In this document: positions 1-11,903 of the stretch, in pieces
Layout of the letters: each line of letters begins with the position of its first letter
Position numbering within the stretch: the first letter of the stretch is position 1
From: Deroplatys truncata
Taxonomy: Eukaryota; Arthropoda; Insecta; Mantodea; Mantidae
Reading direction: 5' to 3'
Length of the DNA: 64,000 nt
Assembly (NCBI GenBank): GCA_030765065.1
Contig: CM060986.1
Coordinates: forward strand, 137,175,142 to 137,239,141
The notes under the pieces: model-generated
Told to the model about the DNA's origin: nothing
The model's database searches: none
Seen by the model: the letters and a program-made list of their open reading frames with translations, nothing else
Program-made: the position numbers and the translations under genes

Positions 1-265
1 ATCTCTGGAAGATACTGAACCTAAATACCAAGTTTGGTGCTTATCTGACTGTTCGTTTTTGAGTTATGCTGTTCACAGACACACACACAGACACACACAC
101 AGACACACAGACACACACACAGACACACACACGGACATGTTTCCAAAAATGCTTTTTTTGGATTCAGGAGGTCTCAAAACATGTATTTCCGGTGAAATCT
201 CGGTATCGAATTTTTGGGTGGAATGCAATACTTCCCCTACTTACTATACGTAGTAGAGAAAGTAA
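1..265 (+). repeat. Repeat B copy, cut by window edge
   Basis: The 3' part of an interspersed repeat of about 620 bp with an internal CA tract (78-130) and a conserved end ACTTACTATACGTAGTAGAG. The next copy begins directly after it, so these two are head to tail. No protein-coding role seen. Confidence 0.85.
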
Positions 266-890
266 AAATGAATAATGAATTCCATTTGAGATAATAAATT
301 GAAATATGTTAGGGAATAACAAGCAATATCTCGAAAATGGTTCACTCAGCAAAAAAAAAGTATATGACATAAATTGTGTATTTTAATGTGATCTACATTT
401 TTTGTGTTGTAAAATTTTGTCTATCTCTTATGGTTTACCAGTTATGCAAAAGCCGTTCACAATGAAGAATACTTTTGGAGACATTCCCAGAAAATTCAAG
501 ATATACATTTTATTTGACATGAAAATATCTTAAACTAATGATATTTTAATCAAAATCGTTAGAGCCATTTTTGAGAAAATTAAAATTTTTGAAAAATGTT
601 CTATGTAAAGGGTAATCTGGGGTGGAGGGATTTTCTTGAAAACCTTCGTGTCGCATCTCTGGAAGATACTGAACCTAAATACCAAGTTTGGTGTTTATCC
701 GACTGTTCGTTTCTGAGTTATGCTGTTCACAGCCACACACACAGACACACACATGGACATGTTTCCAAAAAATGCTTTTTTTGGATTCGGGGGCCTCAAA
801 AATATATTTCCAGTGAAATCTTGGTATCGAATTTGTGGGTGGAATACAATACTTCCCCTACTTACTATACATAGTAGAGAAAGTAATAGG
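266..890 (+). repeat. Repeat B copy, full length
   Basis: Begins AATGAATAATGAATTCC and ends CATAGTAGAGAAAGTAAT. Used here as the reference copy; the CA tract is short. Confidence 0.85.
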
Positions 891-1740
891 ACTGGTCCTA
901 ATATGAATATATGAATAATATGGTCCAATACCAGATTCTATAGCAGCAGTATTTGAATGTGCACCTACTAATTCAACCATTTGGTTTCTGTTTTCGAGAT
1001 AAGAAGCAAATCATTTGTTGGCTAGTCCTCTGGCACCACAGGGATCTAACTTCTTTAAAGAATATTATGATGAACTGTATCAAATGCTTTGGTTAAATCT
1101 AGGAATAGATCTGTTACTTTTTCTTTTTTCTCTCTAGCTTTAAATATATTTTCTATGAAAGAAAAAATTCCACTATTGATTGATTTCCCTTTCCTGAAGC
1201 CAATTGAGTTTCTGATAAAATCTTATGATTTTCTAAGAATGGGAAAATTGTTTTGTACATAATTTTCTCAAGGATTTTTGAAAAGACAGATAATAAGGAA
1301 ATAGGCATATAATTTTCTACATTAGTTTTCTTGCCCTTCTTAAATAATGGTTTGAGGTTAGCTTTTTAAATACATTTGGAAAGCTTCCTGTTTCAAGTGA
1401 GGCATTGCAAATATCAGTTAAAGGCTTTGAGAGATAGTGTACATACTGCTTGACCAGGGAGTCGGAATTTCATTGATGTCACAATTTCATCAATGTATTT
1501 TATTTTACAGGCCTCTTGGTTTTTCATTGTTTCTTCCTTAATGACTGATATGGAAAAATTGTGTTGGTATTTACAGTAGTACTGCTGTTTGGACTGAAGG
1601 AAGCTCTACCTACTGAGATTGATAAGATTTTAATTGTATTAGTGAAGTGTTCATTGAATATGCTGGAAATTCTTTAAGAGTTCAAGATTTGTTCTCCACT
1701 ATGAGATAATATAACTTTTCTTGCATTAGGTGTGTTTACC
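880..1740 (-). pseudogene. Decayed LINE reverse transcriptase fragment
   Basis: Translating the minus strand in shifting frames gives reverse-transcriptase motifs: TDLFLDLTKAFDTVHHNIL near 1050-1110 and, downstream, RGLANKWFASYLENRNQMVE near 960-1030. Several stops and shifts. A non-LTR (jockey-like) remnant. Confidence 0.7.
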
Positions 1741-3120
1741 TACCTTCTGACAACATTCTAAAGAGCCTTACCTTTATTATCACTATTTAAAATAAATTCT
1801 TTGTTTGCCTCTATAATCACTTTTTGGGAGTGCTACAATACTGTTTAACACATTGAGTGTGGCCATTGTTGTGGCTCTTATATCTTATTTACCATACAGG
1901 TTGCCAAACATCCGATATGCATGATAATTTTATTATGTAAGTGAGCCACTTACCATAAAAAATGCCATCTAGTGGTATAGAATTACTATAATGACATTTT
2001 TGTAACCTCAATGTAACCTACGAGATAGATAGCAGTGGTATTAGTCTTCATGGTCTGGTACTGTGCAAATGTTCTGGTTCTTTCATTGATCTAGCAATTT
2101 ATTACCTACTGATATCACTCAGAACTTTAATGTTTATTATATTCTTAGACATATTTGGAAAATTAAACTTCATGCTATTAATTCATTCCATTTTAAACTA
2201 TAAGCAATAATATCAATTTCCTAATGTAATTTTTTCCTTGATGCAAAAAATAATTTAGGCCTAAACTTATTGTCAGTAAGAGAGGCTTACATTTGGTTTT
2301 TATTGTTACATTTTATGGAACTGATTAAAACAATGTGGACAAAATCCAGGCTGCCCCTTATAATCTTGACAGAAACTTGTGATTTTCATTATTTGTTTTC
2401 TAAGGTTTTTCTTATTTCCTTATAGCATTCTCTGCAATGCTTTCTTCCTTCTCCCTCTGGCCTGATGGAGGTAGGAATTTGTCTTATGGCCCAAGGTGGT
2501 TAATTGGCTGGTTTAGAGCTAATTCTTGAGCAAGGATTTTCCTGAAATTTGTAATTGATAACTTTTTATCATTGGGCATATTGTAAATGATCCAAATAAA
2601 TCAACATCCATGATTTCTTCTTTCCATGTATCTTCTGAACTTGATTCATTGGTCTATGTTGATTAGTAATTTTTGTGGTGAATCACTCGCAGTTTTACTA
2701 TTACTGGAATAATTAATTTAATCTTTTTCAAGATTATATGAATGCTAACCCCTACTTTGTGACATTGTGACTTCTGACTAATACTGCAACACAGATAATA
2801 AACTATCTCTTCCTGAAATAAGAAATACATTTGAGGTAAACAAAGGCAAGAGGCAGCCCCACGCACGTGGCAGTAGTGAATGTTCTCATTGGCCCCTGAC
2901 TGCAATACTCAGCCTAAGAGAAAAAAATTGATCCCATCTTTCCTTTAAGTTATTGCTTTTAAAAAGTGCTAATGGATGCATTTGATGATTCCATTGTAAT
3001 GTGCTACATTTTCACTGTTGTTTAGAAATATAAACCAATCAGTTTACTGAAACTGAACAGTTATCATTTATCAATTGTATATGCTGGGATGTGTTGTGTG
3101 GAATAATACAAAAGTGTACG
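1741..3120. other. Unassigned AT-rich stretch
   Basis: No gene or recognisable element; short chance frames only, including one at 2663-2905 on the minus strand with no family signal. Confidence 0.5.
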
Positions 3121-3374
3121 AATTAAGATTTTTATTATTCCAGCTTCACTTTTTCACTAGAACATACTGGGACATGTTTCAAATATGGTTGTCTCCATCA
3201 TTAGCCTGGATTCACTGCTATTTTTTCTCTTGTGACTGGTAGATGGCACTCTCTGATTGGACATACTGTGTAATGAGTTGAGAATCCAGGCTGATGATGG
3301 AGACAGTGGTCCCCAAAACATGTCCCAGTAAGTTCTGCTGAAAAAGTGAAGGTGGAATAATAAAAATCTTAATT
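3121..3374. mobile_element. Foldback (MITE-like) element 1
   Basis: The two arms are inverted copies: AATTAAGATTTTTATTATTCC on the left and its complement on the right, with similarity continuing through GGGACATGTTT, TCTCCATCAT and GCCTGGATTC. Little unique core. A related core occurs in the element at 36165. Confidence 0.75.
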
Positions 3375-4328
3375 TGTGTATTTATAAAAACTCACTGTGA
3401 TTCCCAAAATAGTTTTAAAAATACAAAAGTGTGTTTCATAGAGCAGGTCCAGTACAGCAGTCAGTAATGGTTTGCTAAATCTTTAAAGAAAAAGCCATGA
3501 AATCGCACACATGTCTGTGGGTCATTGGAGGGTAGAACCATACTGTATTTGTGTATATGATTTCAATACGGTATATAGGGTGATATAAGATGTTGTTGAT
3601 CTAATCTGCAGGATTTTGATTCATCAAATTTTCCCTTGTTAGCCTATATAAATTGTGTATCTTCCCATCTGGTACAGCTTTCCTCAATTCTGGGCATTCT
3701 AGTAGTAAAATCTTGTCAGCATTGAAAATTTTACATGCTTTGTCATTCATAAAACCAAATCTATGTAGATGTTCTGCAAGACAGTCATGTCTAGTGGCTA
3801 ATCTGAAGTGAGCAACGGCGTCTTTCCTTGGGACATTATGTTGGAGTAATTTTTGTTAGTAATTTCCTGTTGAATATTATATGAATACTTTTGTTCTATA
3901 TTAATTTTGACATTTTGTAGTTCCATATCTAATCCACAAGACTTTATAGGTTTTGAGTATAGCACTGCACCTTTTTTGGCCAGAAAGTCTGCAGTCTTGT
4001 TACATTCACTCCCACATGCGCTGGTATCCACAGTAATATTATGTGTTGAAATTTTGTTTGTAATAATCTATAATAAGATCTCACATCCTTAATATTATAA
4101 GATTCATCTGGACTATCATATCGTTCTATTGCTTGAATGGCAGAAACTGAGTCTATGGGAACAACTACTTTATTTTCTTTTATATCAGTCCTGTAGTATA
4201 TCTGTTTTTATGCTCGTTGTATTGCAACAACCTCACCATCAAAATTTGTGGATTGTCTAGGCAATGTAAAATAATGTGAAAAGTATTTACAGTATATACC
4301 ACCTCTCACATTATTTCTCAATTTATCT

Positions 4329-4700
4329 GCAGAACCATCTGTATAAACTCTAAGCCACTCTGTTTCCGGGAATTGATTATGTAGATGTTCAAGTGTAGCA
4401 ATTCTGCATACTTCTGGTGAGTCTTCTTGTTTATTCAGTTCTTCTATCAACTCTTTGTTTGTTGCTACGTATCTTGATAAAATCCAATGGATTAGTTCTA
4501 GGAGGATGAGGAGTGCAGAACCATCTGTATAAACTCTAAGCCACTCTGTTTCTGGGAATTGATTATGTAGATGTTCAAGTGTAGCAATTCTGCATACTTC
4601 TGGTGAGTCTTCTTGTTTATTCAGTTCTTCTATCAACTCTTTATTTGTTGCTACGTATCTTGATAAAATCCAATGGATTAGTTCTAGGAGGATGAGGAGT
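4329..4700 (-). repeat. 186-bp tandem duplication inside the LINE RNase H
   Basis: GCAGAACCATCTG starts at 4329 and again at 4515. The unit is 186 bp (62 codons), so the reading frame stays open across both copies, which differ by very few bases. Confidence 0.9.
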
Positions 4701-5470
4701 GCATTTTTCTGATAAATTTAGATAATTACAATTCTTCTCTAAAAAGGATTTGTTTGAAATCTGTGATTTTAGCTTGTATTCTCTAGGTAGTTGTTGAAAC
4801 CATTGATGTTTGCTTGGGTTTGTTTTTAATTTTACATATAACTGTGCAGCTGGTTTTTCAATGTTGGCTTTCATTGGATTATTATTGTTCCAGCAAGAAG
4901 CGCACTAACTGGGTTGTTTTCACTGCTCCTGTTATCAATCTTAAACACTGATTTTGACATTTCTCAATCATATTAATTTTATGGACAGTTGCAATGAATA
5001 GTAATCCACATCCATGTTTTAATACTGGTTTTATGTAACTGTTATATGTTTTGCTGCTATTGAACTGCCCCATTTAGATCAGGCTAATCTCTTCAATATG
5101 TTACTTCTTTTAGTAGCCTTTTGTGTGACTTTTGTACATGGTCTTTCATTTTTAATTTTCTATCTAGTGCAATTCCTAGATAGTTGTTTCTTCAGCATAT
5201 TCTATTTGTTTCCCATTGATTTAAAGTTTTAAGTTTTTTTTCCCTGTCATCAAAATGTTTAATGGTGTAAACTTGATATTTAGTTTTTGCTACATTAATG
5301 GACATATTATTTTGTTTTGCTCAATTAGTTAATTTGACTAACACATTTTTTTATTTTTTCTTCTAATGTGGTATATACATTCTTGTCATTTTTTTCAGCC
5401 GTCCATAGAACTACATCATCTGCATACATTGCAATGTTTATTCCGTTTTGTTTGTAAACTTTGGCATATC

Positions 5471-5474
<4 letters not shown>

Positions 5475-5512
<38 letters not shown>
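5475..5512. repeat. (AT)n microsatellite
   Basis: About 19 units inside the decayed LINE reverse transcriptase. Confidence 0.95.
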
Positions 5513-5516
<4 letters not shown>

Positions 5517-6850
5517 TAAATAATATAGGACTGGATACTGCATCCTGTGCTACTCCAGTTTTAAGTTGGGTGTATTTGGATGTGTTCTTCCTTTTGACTG
5601 CAACCCATCTTTGTTGTAAAATTTTTTTATACCATCTAATTATATTTTTTGGGCAGTTCATTTTTATTAGTTTTTTAATTAGCATCTCTTTCCATACAAG
5701 ATCAAAAGCTGTTTGAAAATCTATAAATACTGCTGCTACTGACATATTGTTGGCTAGTTATTTTTCACGTCTACTATTAATCTAGATGCTTGGTGAAAGG
5801 TTGAGTATTGTCTTCTAAATCCAGCCTGTTCATCTGCTAGTAGGTTATTTGTTTCTAGATAGTACATTAATCTACTGGTAACCATTTTATCAGCTATTTT
5901 TGGCGAGATTGAGGGCAATGATATGGATCTATAACTTTTGTTTCATTTGTGGGCTTTCCTGGTTTCAAAATTGGGATTACTAGTGCTTTGCACCAGTTTG
6001 ATGGCATATTCTCTTGTTTGTACCATATTTTATTAATAATTTCTAATAACATCTTTTTAGCTCTTATTCCAAGATTTTTAATATACTCTGGATGTATAAG
6101 ATCTGGTCCTGGTTGTTTTTTGTTTTTTAATGTCTTCATTACGTGTTCTAATTTTTCCAATTGGAACTTTGAATCAAGAGGTACTGTTTGTATTGTTTTT
6201 ATTTCTATCATTGGATCTTTTTAATATTATGTTATCTTTTACCAAATGTTTTTTTAGTACATTAACTTTCTTATAATATTGATTAAATTCATTGGCTATA
6301 TCTTTAATGTTGTATATATTTTTGTTACCTTTTTTAATATATGTACTTTTGTTACTATTGGCATACTTTACATTTATATTGTTAATATGCTTAAATACTT
6401 TGGTGCTATTAGTTCTGTAATCCAGCCCAGATAAGAATTTATCATAACATTGACGTTTGTATACTACCAATTTTCTTCTATAAGTAGCGTCTTTTTTTCT
6501 CCATTCTATTACATCTTCCTTATTTTTAGTGTTTTGTGCTAAATCTCTAGCACTAGTTCTTTCAACTTTTACTGTTTCCAATTTTTGCTCCAAAAGGGTT
6601 TATATTTTTTAGGTTTGCCTCGAGAATATTTTTCTTTGCTGATTTTAATATTATATTGTTAAATTCCTTAACCATTTGACTAGCATTCTTTGACAACTCT
6701 AAGCCTTGTACTTCATTTTCTATCCTTTTTTTATATTTAGGCCAATTAGCTTTTTTAAAATTCCAAGTATATCGTTTTTCAATATTTGAGCATTGTTTCT
6801 TAGTGTCAGTAATTGTAATTATGGCTCTATGTCCACTTCATCCATTTTCA

Positions 6851-7421
6851 GAAACTAATCTTCTTGTATTGTTGTTCTTGTATTATTGTACTTCTCACTC
6901 TCTTGGGTGATATAAGATAAATATGTATAATTAATATAGAGATTTCAACATTTCTTTCAATAGTTTTAAAACCTTTGTGGCATAAAAATTGCAATTTATG
7001 TTACCTTCATGAATTATGCAAAGCAAGAAGCAATCCTAACATACCTAAGAAATGACCACCATTGGACTTCTGCGGCCATCCACAATCAACATGTTAAAAA
7101 AAGCTTTGAAGGCAGCATCTATATTGGTTTTATGAAGTATATAAAGAAACCTTTTCCTCTTGAAAGATTTAATAATTCCTTGTGTTATCAATTCCTGGAA
7201 TGTGAGTGCCTTGGGGATGAGCTGTGTCTTTCATAAGAAAAAGCAATGTTGTAATAGTATGTTATACAGCCTAGGCAGATTTCAGCTTTTTTATTAATGC
7301 TCTTCTTGTTCAACACATACTCCCAGATTCTTTAATTAACAAAAAGTTGAAGTAATCTATATTCTGAGTTGAGAGACACTGCTTCAAGAAAGTTTCATTT
7401 TTACAGAACTGCAGGTGAAGA
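6851..7421. other. Unassigned stretch
   Basis: One 75-codon plus-strand frame (7009-7236) with no family signal. It may be LINE-derived but I cannot show this. Confidence 0.4.
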
Positions 7422-7434
7422 AAGATAGCATTAT

Positions 7435-7721
7435 AAATTGAGTTTTATTTATACGCTCTTTAACTACTATGGTCCTTAGCATCCCATTCTATACTGGGCG
7501 TGAAAGATCGGTAACTTTGCTAAGATGCCTCTTTATCAGGCTTGAGGTTCTTTTACGTGCCATAAATCTACGACACGGGATCACCGGCTTTACTTCCCTT
7601 CTGAAGGAAGCCATGCTAACAATTTTTACGCCTGAAAAAATCCATCGCCCTCCGCCGGGTTTGAACCCATGACCTTGGGAACTAGAGGCTAGCACGGTAC
7701 CACTAGTCCATGGAGGACGAC
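7435..7721 (-). mobile_element. SINE-A copy with 13-bp target duplication
   Basis: A tRNA-derived SINE of about 287 bp. The minus strand begins with a tRNA-like head whose B box is GGTTCAAACCC and ends in an AT-rich tail. A perfect duplication AAGATAGCATTAT lies at 7422-7434 and 7722-7734. It interrupts a LINE. Confidence 0.9.
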
Positions 7722-7734
7722 AAGATAGCATTAT

Positions 7735-8436
7735 GATTGGATATACCAATTCCAATATTGTTGGTTGTAAAAGCATTAAAAGCATTAGTGTTAATAATTA
7801 TCTGATCTAGACATGTTCTACTGAAGCTTGTGATTCTTGTTGCAATATTTATAATAGGCATCAGATTATATGTTTGATGCAAAGTAATTAGATTATTTTT
7901 CTGCACAGTCAAGAAAATGACATTAAGATCTCTGGATATAGCTGTATATTTCTTCTCACATGAGAGTGTGGACAGTAGCATGTCAAGTAATGGACAAACT
8001 AGTAAATAACCTACTGAGTGACCTATATATATGCAGACAAGGAAAAGTTTTATATTTTCTTCATTTAATTCTGTGATAGCATGTTGAAAATTTGCATCAT
8101 CATTTAGATGTGCTGTGCATGTTCTGTTTTTAAAATGTGTATTATTTTTAACAAGGATACCAGCACCTCCATTTTTTTTTATTGAAATGGCAATATATAT
8201 CTGCAAAAACATGACCTGGAATGCTATACAAGGGGCCTTCGTCTTCGTTCAGCCAATGTTCTGTGGGACAAATCACATTCATGTGTTTGTGAGTGAATGA
8301 TAAAATTACTTCTAGCTGGTGCAGTTTGTTCCTGACGTACTGTATATTTAAATACATAAGACTAAATACATATTTATGACTGAAAACATTACTTGTATTA
8401 AGAGAGACAGTGTTCAGCTCCTTATCATCCACCATT
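7735..8436 (-). pseudogene. Decayed LINE endonuclease domain
   Basis: Two frames on the minus strand: 8148-8435 with LNIQYVRNKLHQLE and NVICPTEHWLNEDE, and 7735-8212 with GAGILVKNNTHF, TCLDQIIIN and ISNHNAIL. These are apurinic-endonuclease blocks of non-LTR retrotransposons. A SINE-A lies directly downstream. Confidence 0.8.
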
Positions 8437-8539
8437 CCATCTTCCGGATGACAATGAAGACTTTATTCTATTCTTCCTTTCTAAACACATCAGCAGATTC
8501 TGTATTTTAATCTCACCATAATCCCTGACTACAGCTCTG

Positions 8540-9540
8540 TGCAGGACCTGGCCTTCCTCACAAGTATATTTCAATCATCTCTATTTCTTGCTAACTTTTT
8601 CAGATTTGTTTTCTCCAGGGCTTTACAGTCTTCTTCTATTTCATGCTCCCATCTTAAGCTGTCTTTCGCTTCCTCGGATCCATCCCCTGGTCTTATAGTG
8701 AACAATCTTCTTGACAGACAATTTTCACTCACTCTCATCACATGGCCAGCTCAACTTAGCCTGTTGATTTTGACATTATATATTATATCTTACTATAGAT
8801 AATGGTATAATCCTTATACAAGCTGTATAACTCATGATTGTATCTCTGTCTCCATACTTCCTTATCTTGTATCGATCCAGAGATGTGCGTTAAGATTCTT
8901 CTCTTAGTATGCCTAATCTGTTTATTGGTATTATTTGTAAATTTATAAAAAATATGTCCTCCTGTAGTGATATTGGCATATTTTATGTCTTTGTCTAAGG
9001 AAATATAAATAATAAGCAAGAAAGAGAGCATCATCTTGTGACAATAAAAGTTTCAGATCATGTTTTTAGCATTTTAACTTGATAATTTGTTCTTTCCAGT
9101 ATTGTTGTTACCAATTTAATTCATTTTGAAGAGATGTTAATTTCCTCCATGTTTCATTTAACAGATTCCTGTTTAGACTGTTATAAGCAGTCATAAAATC
9201 ATGAAAAGATAATGAGTTTTGATGCCAGATTCTCTAGTTTTCTCAAGGACTTGTTTTAAAGTAAAAATCTGTCCAACTGTGCATCTTCTTGGGAGAAAGT
9301 CACACTGATAATCTCCTGTGACTCCTACATAAGCAATAAGTCCATTAAATAAAATATTTGAAAATACTGCTATGGTTACTGCACTGTTCAATCTCTTCCA
9401 GCTTTCATTCACACTGTCACTGTCAATTGAAGAAGGTTGATGCTTCATGTATGGTAAGTCAATTTGAAGTATTTATTTTAGGAGGAGTTGTATTGTATTT
9501 CTACTTTGGGGAGCCAAACTTGAAGTAGTTGCAACCATGT
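8540..9540 (-). pseudogene. Decayed LINE: RT start joined to C-terminal end
   Basis: 9191-9448 translates to a block with VTGDYQCDFLPRRCTVGQIFTL and KTRESGIKTHYLF, an RT palm region. 8783-9034 has VWRQRYNHELYSLYKD, and 8700-8770 adds a decayed RLSxAGHVMR motif, both from the far C-terminus. The middle of the RT, including the YADD box, is missing, so an internal deletion is likely. Confidence 0.75.
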
Positions 9541-11029
9541 ATTGTACAAAGTTTCCGGTAGTCTTCGCCCCAACGATTAGGAATGAACTTTGTATTTTTA
9601 TGTTTCTTTAAATATTATATATATTTAGGTTTGCCTCAGCTGCATCAGTATTAATTTGTAGAAACATGCGTCTCTTTGGAGGGGGTGATGCAGCTAGAGA
9701 ATGTAGGCTTACACAAATTATAATTTTTACTTCACTCCTTTTATTAATCCTTCACACGATTAAATAACACTTCATTGATATAGAGACCTGTGAAATTGTT
9801 TATTAATTACTTGCACTTTTTAATGCATAAACTTTATAATATTCGTCGTAATGAATTTTCGTCTCACACTGAATACGTATTAAACTTCCCGAGGATGCGT
9901 CTCGCGTCCAGTTAGGAACGCTGTCTACTAGCAATTGACTTATGAATTTATACAGTTTGCTCTTATTTCAAGTCTCTGATTGGCTAATCCTGCTCCAGTA
10001 GAATGCTTTTATTTAATTCTTAAGCCTCTGTAACTTCTGATTGGCTATTTATAAACTGTTTTAAAAATTACATTATTGTTGCTCCAAGAATTACCAGTAG
10101 CATTATTAAACTTTCCAATTCATTATTGCCTCAAGGTTACCTCATTGTTAGCAACTTTTGACCTATATTCTCACAGCTCCAACATTATTAAATTACGTAA
10201 TACATTCACATAACATTATTATACATGTATACAATAATATAAACATTAATACAATAACTGTTACATTCATGTTATATATTATATTATACACATATTGCTT
10301 TAAGGCGGGCTGTTATTATATTTTATATTATATAATTAGACTGAAATCATTTAAGTGTTAAAACTACTGCCTCACAATGAAATCCTTCAGACACTCCTCT
10401 ATTTTGTTAATATATAAGTCCTTGGATTTGGTGTCCTTCAGTTTATTACAATTACATCTCCATAGGGGCCACAAGTGTTTTCCTGACATTTGAGATTCTA
10501 CATCTTAGTCTACATCTGAGTCAACATATGTTCCTCTGTATGTTTTTACAGCCATCATGTTTGACATATGTGTTATGTCAATTGAAAGATGGTCAATTTG
10601 ATTGAAGGTTCTCCCAGCTGGGTGCTTCCAGGTCATTTTCTAAATATTATTATTGTATATAAAGGATGGTAAACACAGAGAGGGCTAGGAGGGAGCAAGT
10701 GTTGTTATGGCCGATCAGCACGGAGTACACAATAAGTATTCTTTAAGGCATTAAATTTGCATCTGATAGTTGCCATTTCCCACTGGTAGTGGAGATTCAA
10801 AGACGATTGGAGGAAGTAAGGGAAGGAGATGGGAATGGGAGAAGAACACTAAGCAGTTTACAACTTTAAATGAGAAACTGTTAGCGATATGAAGCTAACT
10901 CAACACACATGTTGTAAATGCGGAAGCTTGGGTATGATTGGCAATAGGAGCCAGGGCTAGATGCTGATCATGCCCACATGTTTTGTATTAGCTCAACACT
11001 CAATAAATATCATTATGGTAAAAAAAAAA
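9541..11029. other. Unassigned AT-rich stretch
   Basis: No gene or element recognised. A 67-codon frame at 10158-10361 is low-complexity AT-rich sequence. Confidence 0.5.
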
Positions 11030-11087
11030 AAAGTTTTATTTATGGATGCTCTTTAACTACCATGGATCTTAGCATCCCATTCTATAT
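11030..11087 (-). mobile_element. SINE-A, first part (split by the gypsy element)
   Basis: A tail-side piece of the SINE-A family (GTTTTATTTATGGATGCTCT...), cut at CATTCTATAT by the retroelement and continued at 34995. An A-run of about 13 precedes it. Confidence 0.85.
11084..11087. repeat. 4-bp target-site duplication (ATAT), left
   Basis: ATAT directly precedes the first LTR base and recurs after the other LTR at 34995-34998. It lies inside the SINE sequence CATTCTATATTGGG, so the empty site can be read from other SINE copies such as 47448-47460. Confidence 0.9.
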
Positions 11088-11491
11088 TGTCGCAACCTTA
11101 AGGGTTGGGACTGGGGAACGTAGCTGAAATCTAAAGGTAGATAGAAAAACAAATAACCAACAATGGTTCTTGGTGATCCATTTTATGGTGTTAGCGATAA
11201 CATGAAGTGATGCTGGGGTTCAGTCCCCAGATTTCGGTCTAGAGGAGACCTGTATAAAATATACAAAAGTAGTCCTGAAGGGACTAAGCATTCAGACTGA
11301 AACTAGCTGAAGGCTCAACTCATTACATTGCTGGATTCTTGTGTAGCCTTTAAGTGTTCAATAAAGTAGGGTGAACTTCCCTAACGGGATCTTACCTTAC
11401 GAGAGTTTGTCAGGTATTGCAGTTGCAGGTCCAGCAGCATGGACAGCTGACAATTCAGAATCAGAACGACGCTAAGCAAGGGTCTGCAGCT

Positions 11492-11500
11492 CCTTATAAA
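11492..11500 (-). promoter_or_regulatory. TATA-like box in the LTR
   Basis: The minus strand reads TTTATAAGG here, placed between the heat-shock element and the inner half of the LTR. The matching site in the 5' LTR is at 34583-34591. It is the best core-promoter candidate; transcription would start some 25-30 bp further on, giving a U3 of roughly 440 bp. I saw no AATAAA on the minus strand of the LTR. Confidence 0.5.
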
Positions 11501-11601
11501 GAGAGTTACTGCCTAGGGGGGTCTTGACAATTATGCCATGAGCCTTACCAAACATGGTGTGCCACCGCCCTAGGTTTGAAATATATCGGCCAACCATGGC
11601 T

Positions 11602-11641
11602 CGATACGTCAATGTTCTAGAACATTCTATGTGACGTATCG
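11602..11641. promoter_or_regulatory. Heat-shock element inside an inverted repeat in the 3' LTR
   Basis: TTCTAGAACATTC at 11615-11627 fits the heat-shock factor consensus TTCnnGAAnnTTC at every fixed base. It sits in the loop of a perfect 10-bp inverted repeat (CGATACGTCA at 11602-11611 and TGACGTATCG at 11632-11641), whose arms also contain the TGACGT core of CREB/ATF sites. On the minus strand it lies about 115 bp upstream of the TATA-like box, as expected for a U3 enhancer. Heat-shock response itself is inferred, not shown. Confidence 0.7.
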
Positions 11642-11903
11642 TGGTTTAAGGTGCAGCTAAATGTCTGCAAAAAGTCACGTACACCTCAGGAAGTGATGCT
11701 ACAGTAACATCCCTTTGAAATGTCAAAGGAAGTAGCAGACCACGGTTTCCTGTTATAAGTTAACTTTAACTAGAATTCCAAGTCAAGAAAATGTATGAAA
11801 TATAAAAATGACCAAATGTATTAAAATGTAAGAGTTTGGCCAATATAGTAAAATATCTAATATATGACTAATTATCTTGCTGCCTGCAACTGTATACGTG
11901 ACA

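Larger units (their letters stand above)
3480..6850 (-). pseudogene. Decayed LINE with endonuclease end, RT and RNase H
   Basis: On the minus strand, in order: end of the endonuclease and linker (NFKKANWPKYKKR near 6730-6780), linker (6174-6593), RT start (LKNKKQPGPDLIHPEYIKN within 5894-6211), RT palm (AAVFIDFQTAFDLVWKEML, 5416-5745), the active site YADDVVLW near 5405-5426, then RNase H (EWLRVYTDGSA near 4330 and CGSECNKTADFLAKKGA near 3960-4020). Stops and shifts throughout, plus an AT microsatellite at 5475-5512. The RNase H domain points to the I/Loa-like side of the jockey superfamily. Confidence 0.83.
11088..11903 (-). repeat. 3' LTR of the giant gypsy element
   Basis: 816 bp, preceded on the plus strand by the ATAT duplication at 11084-11087. 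It has no visible difference from 34179-34994, so the insertion is young. Only a short purine stretch (GGGGATG) lies next to it on the inner side, so the polypurine tract is weak or unconventional. Confidence 0.96.

Noticed and set aside
596-874. A 92-codon frame in repeat B
   Set aside because: It recurs only as part of an interspersed repeat, with the CA tract translated as His/Thr repeats; not a gene.
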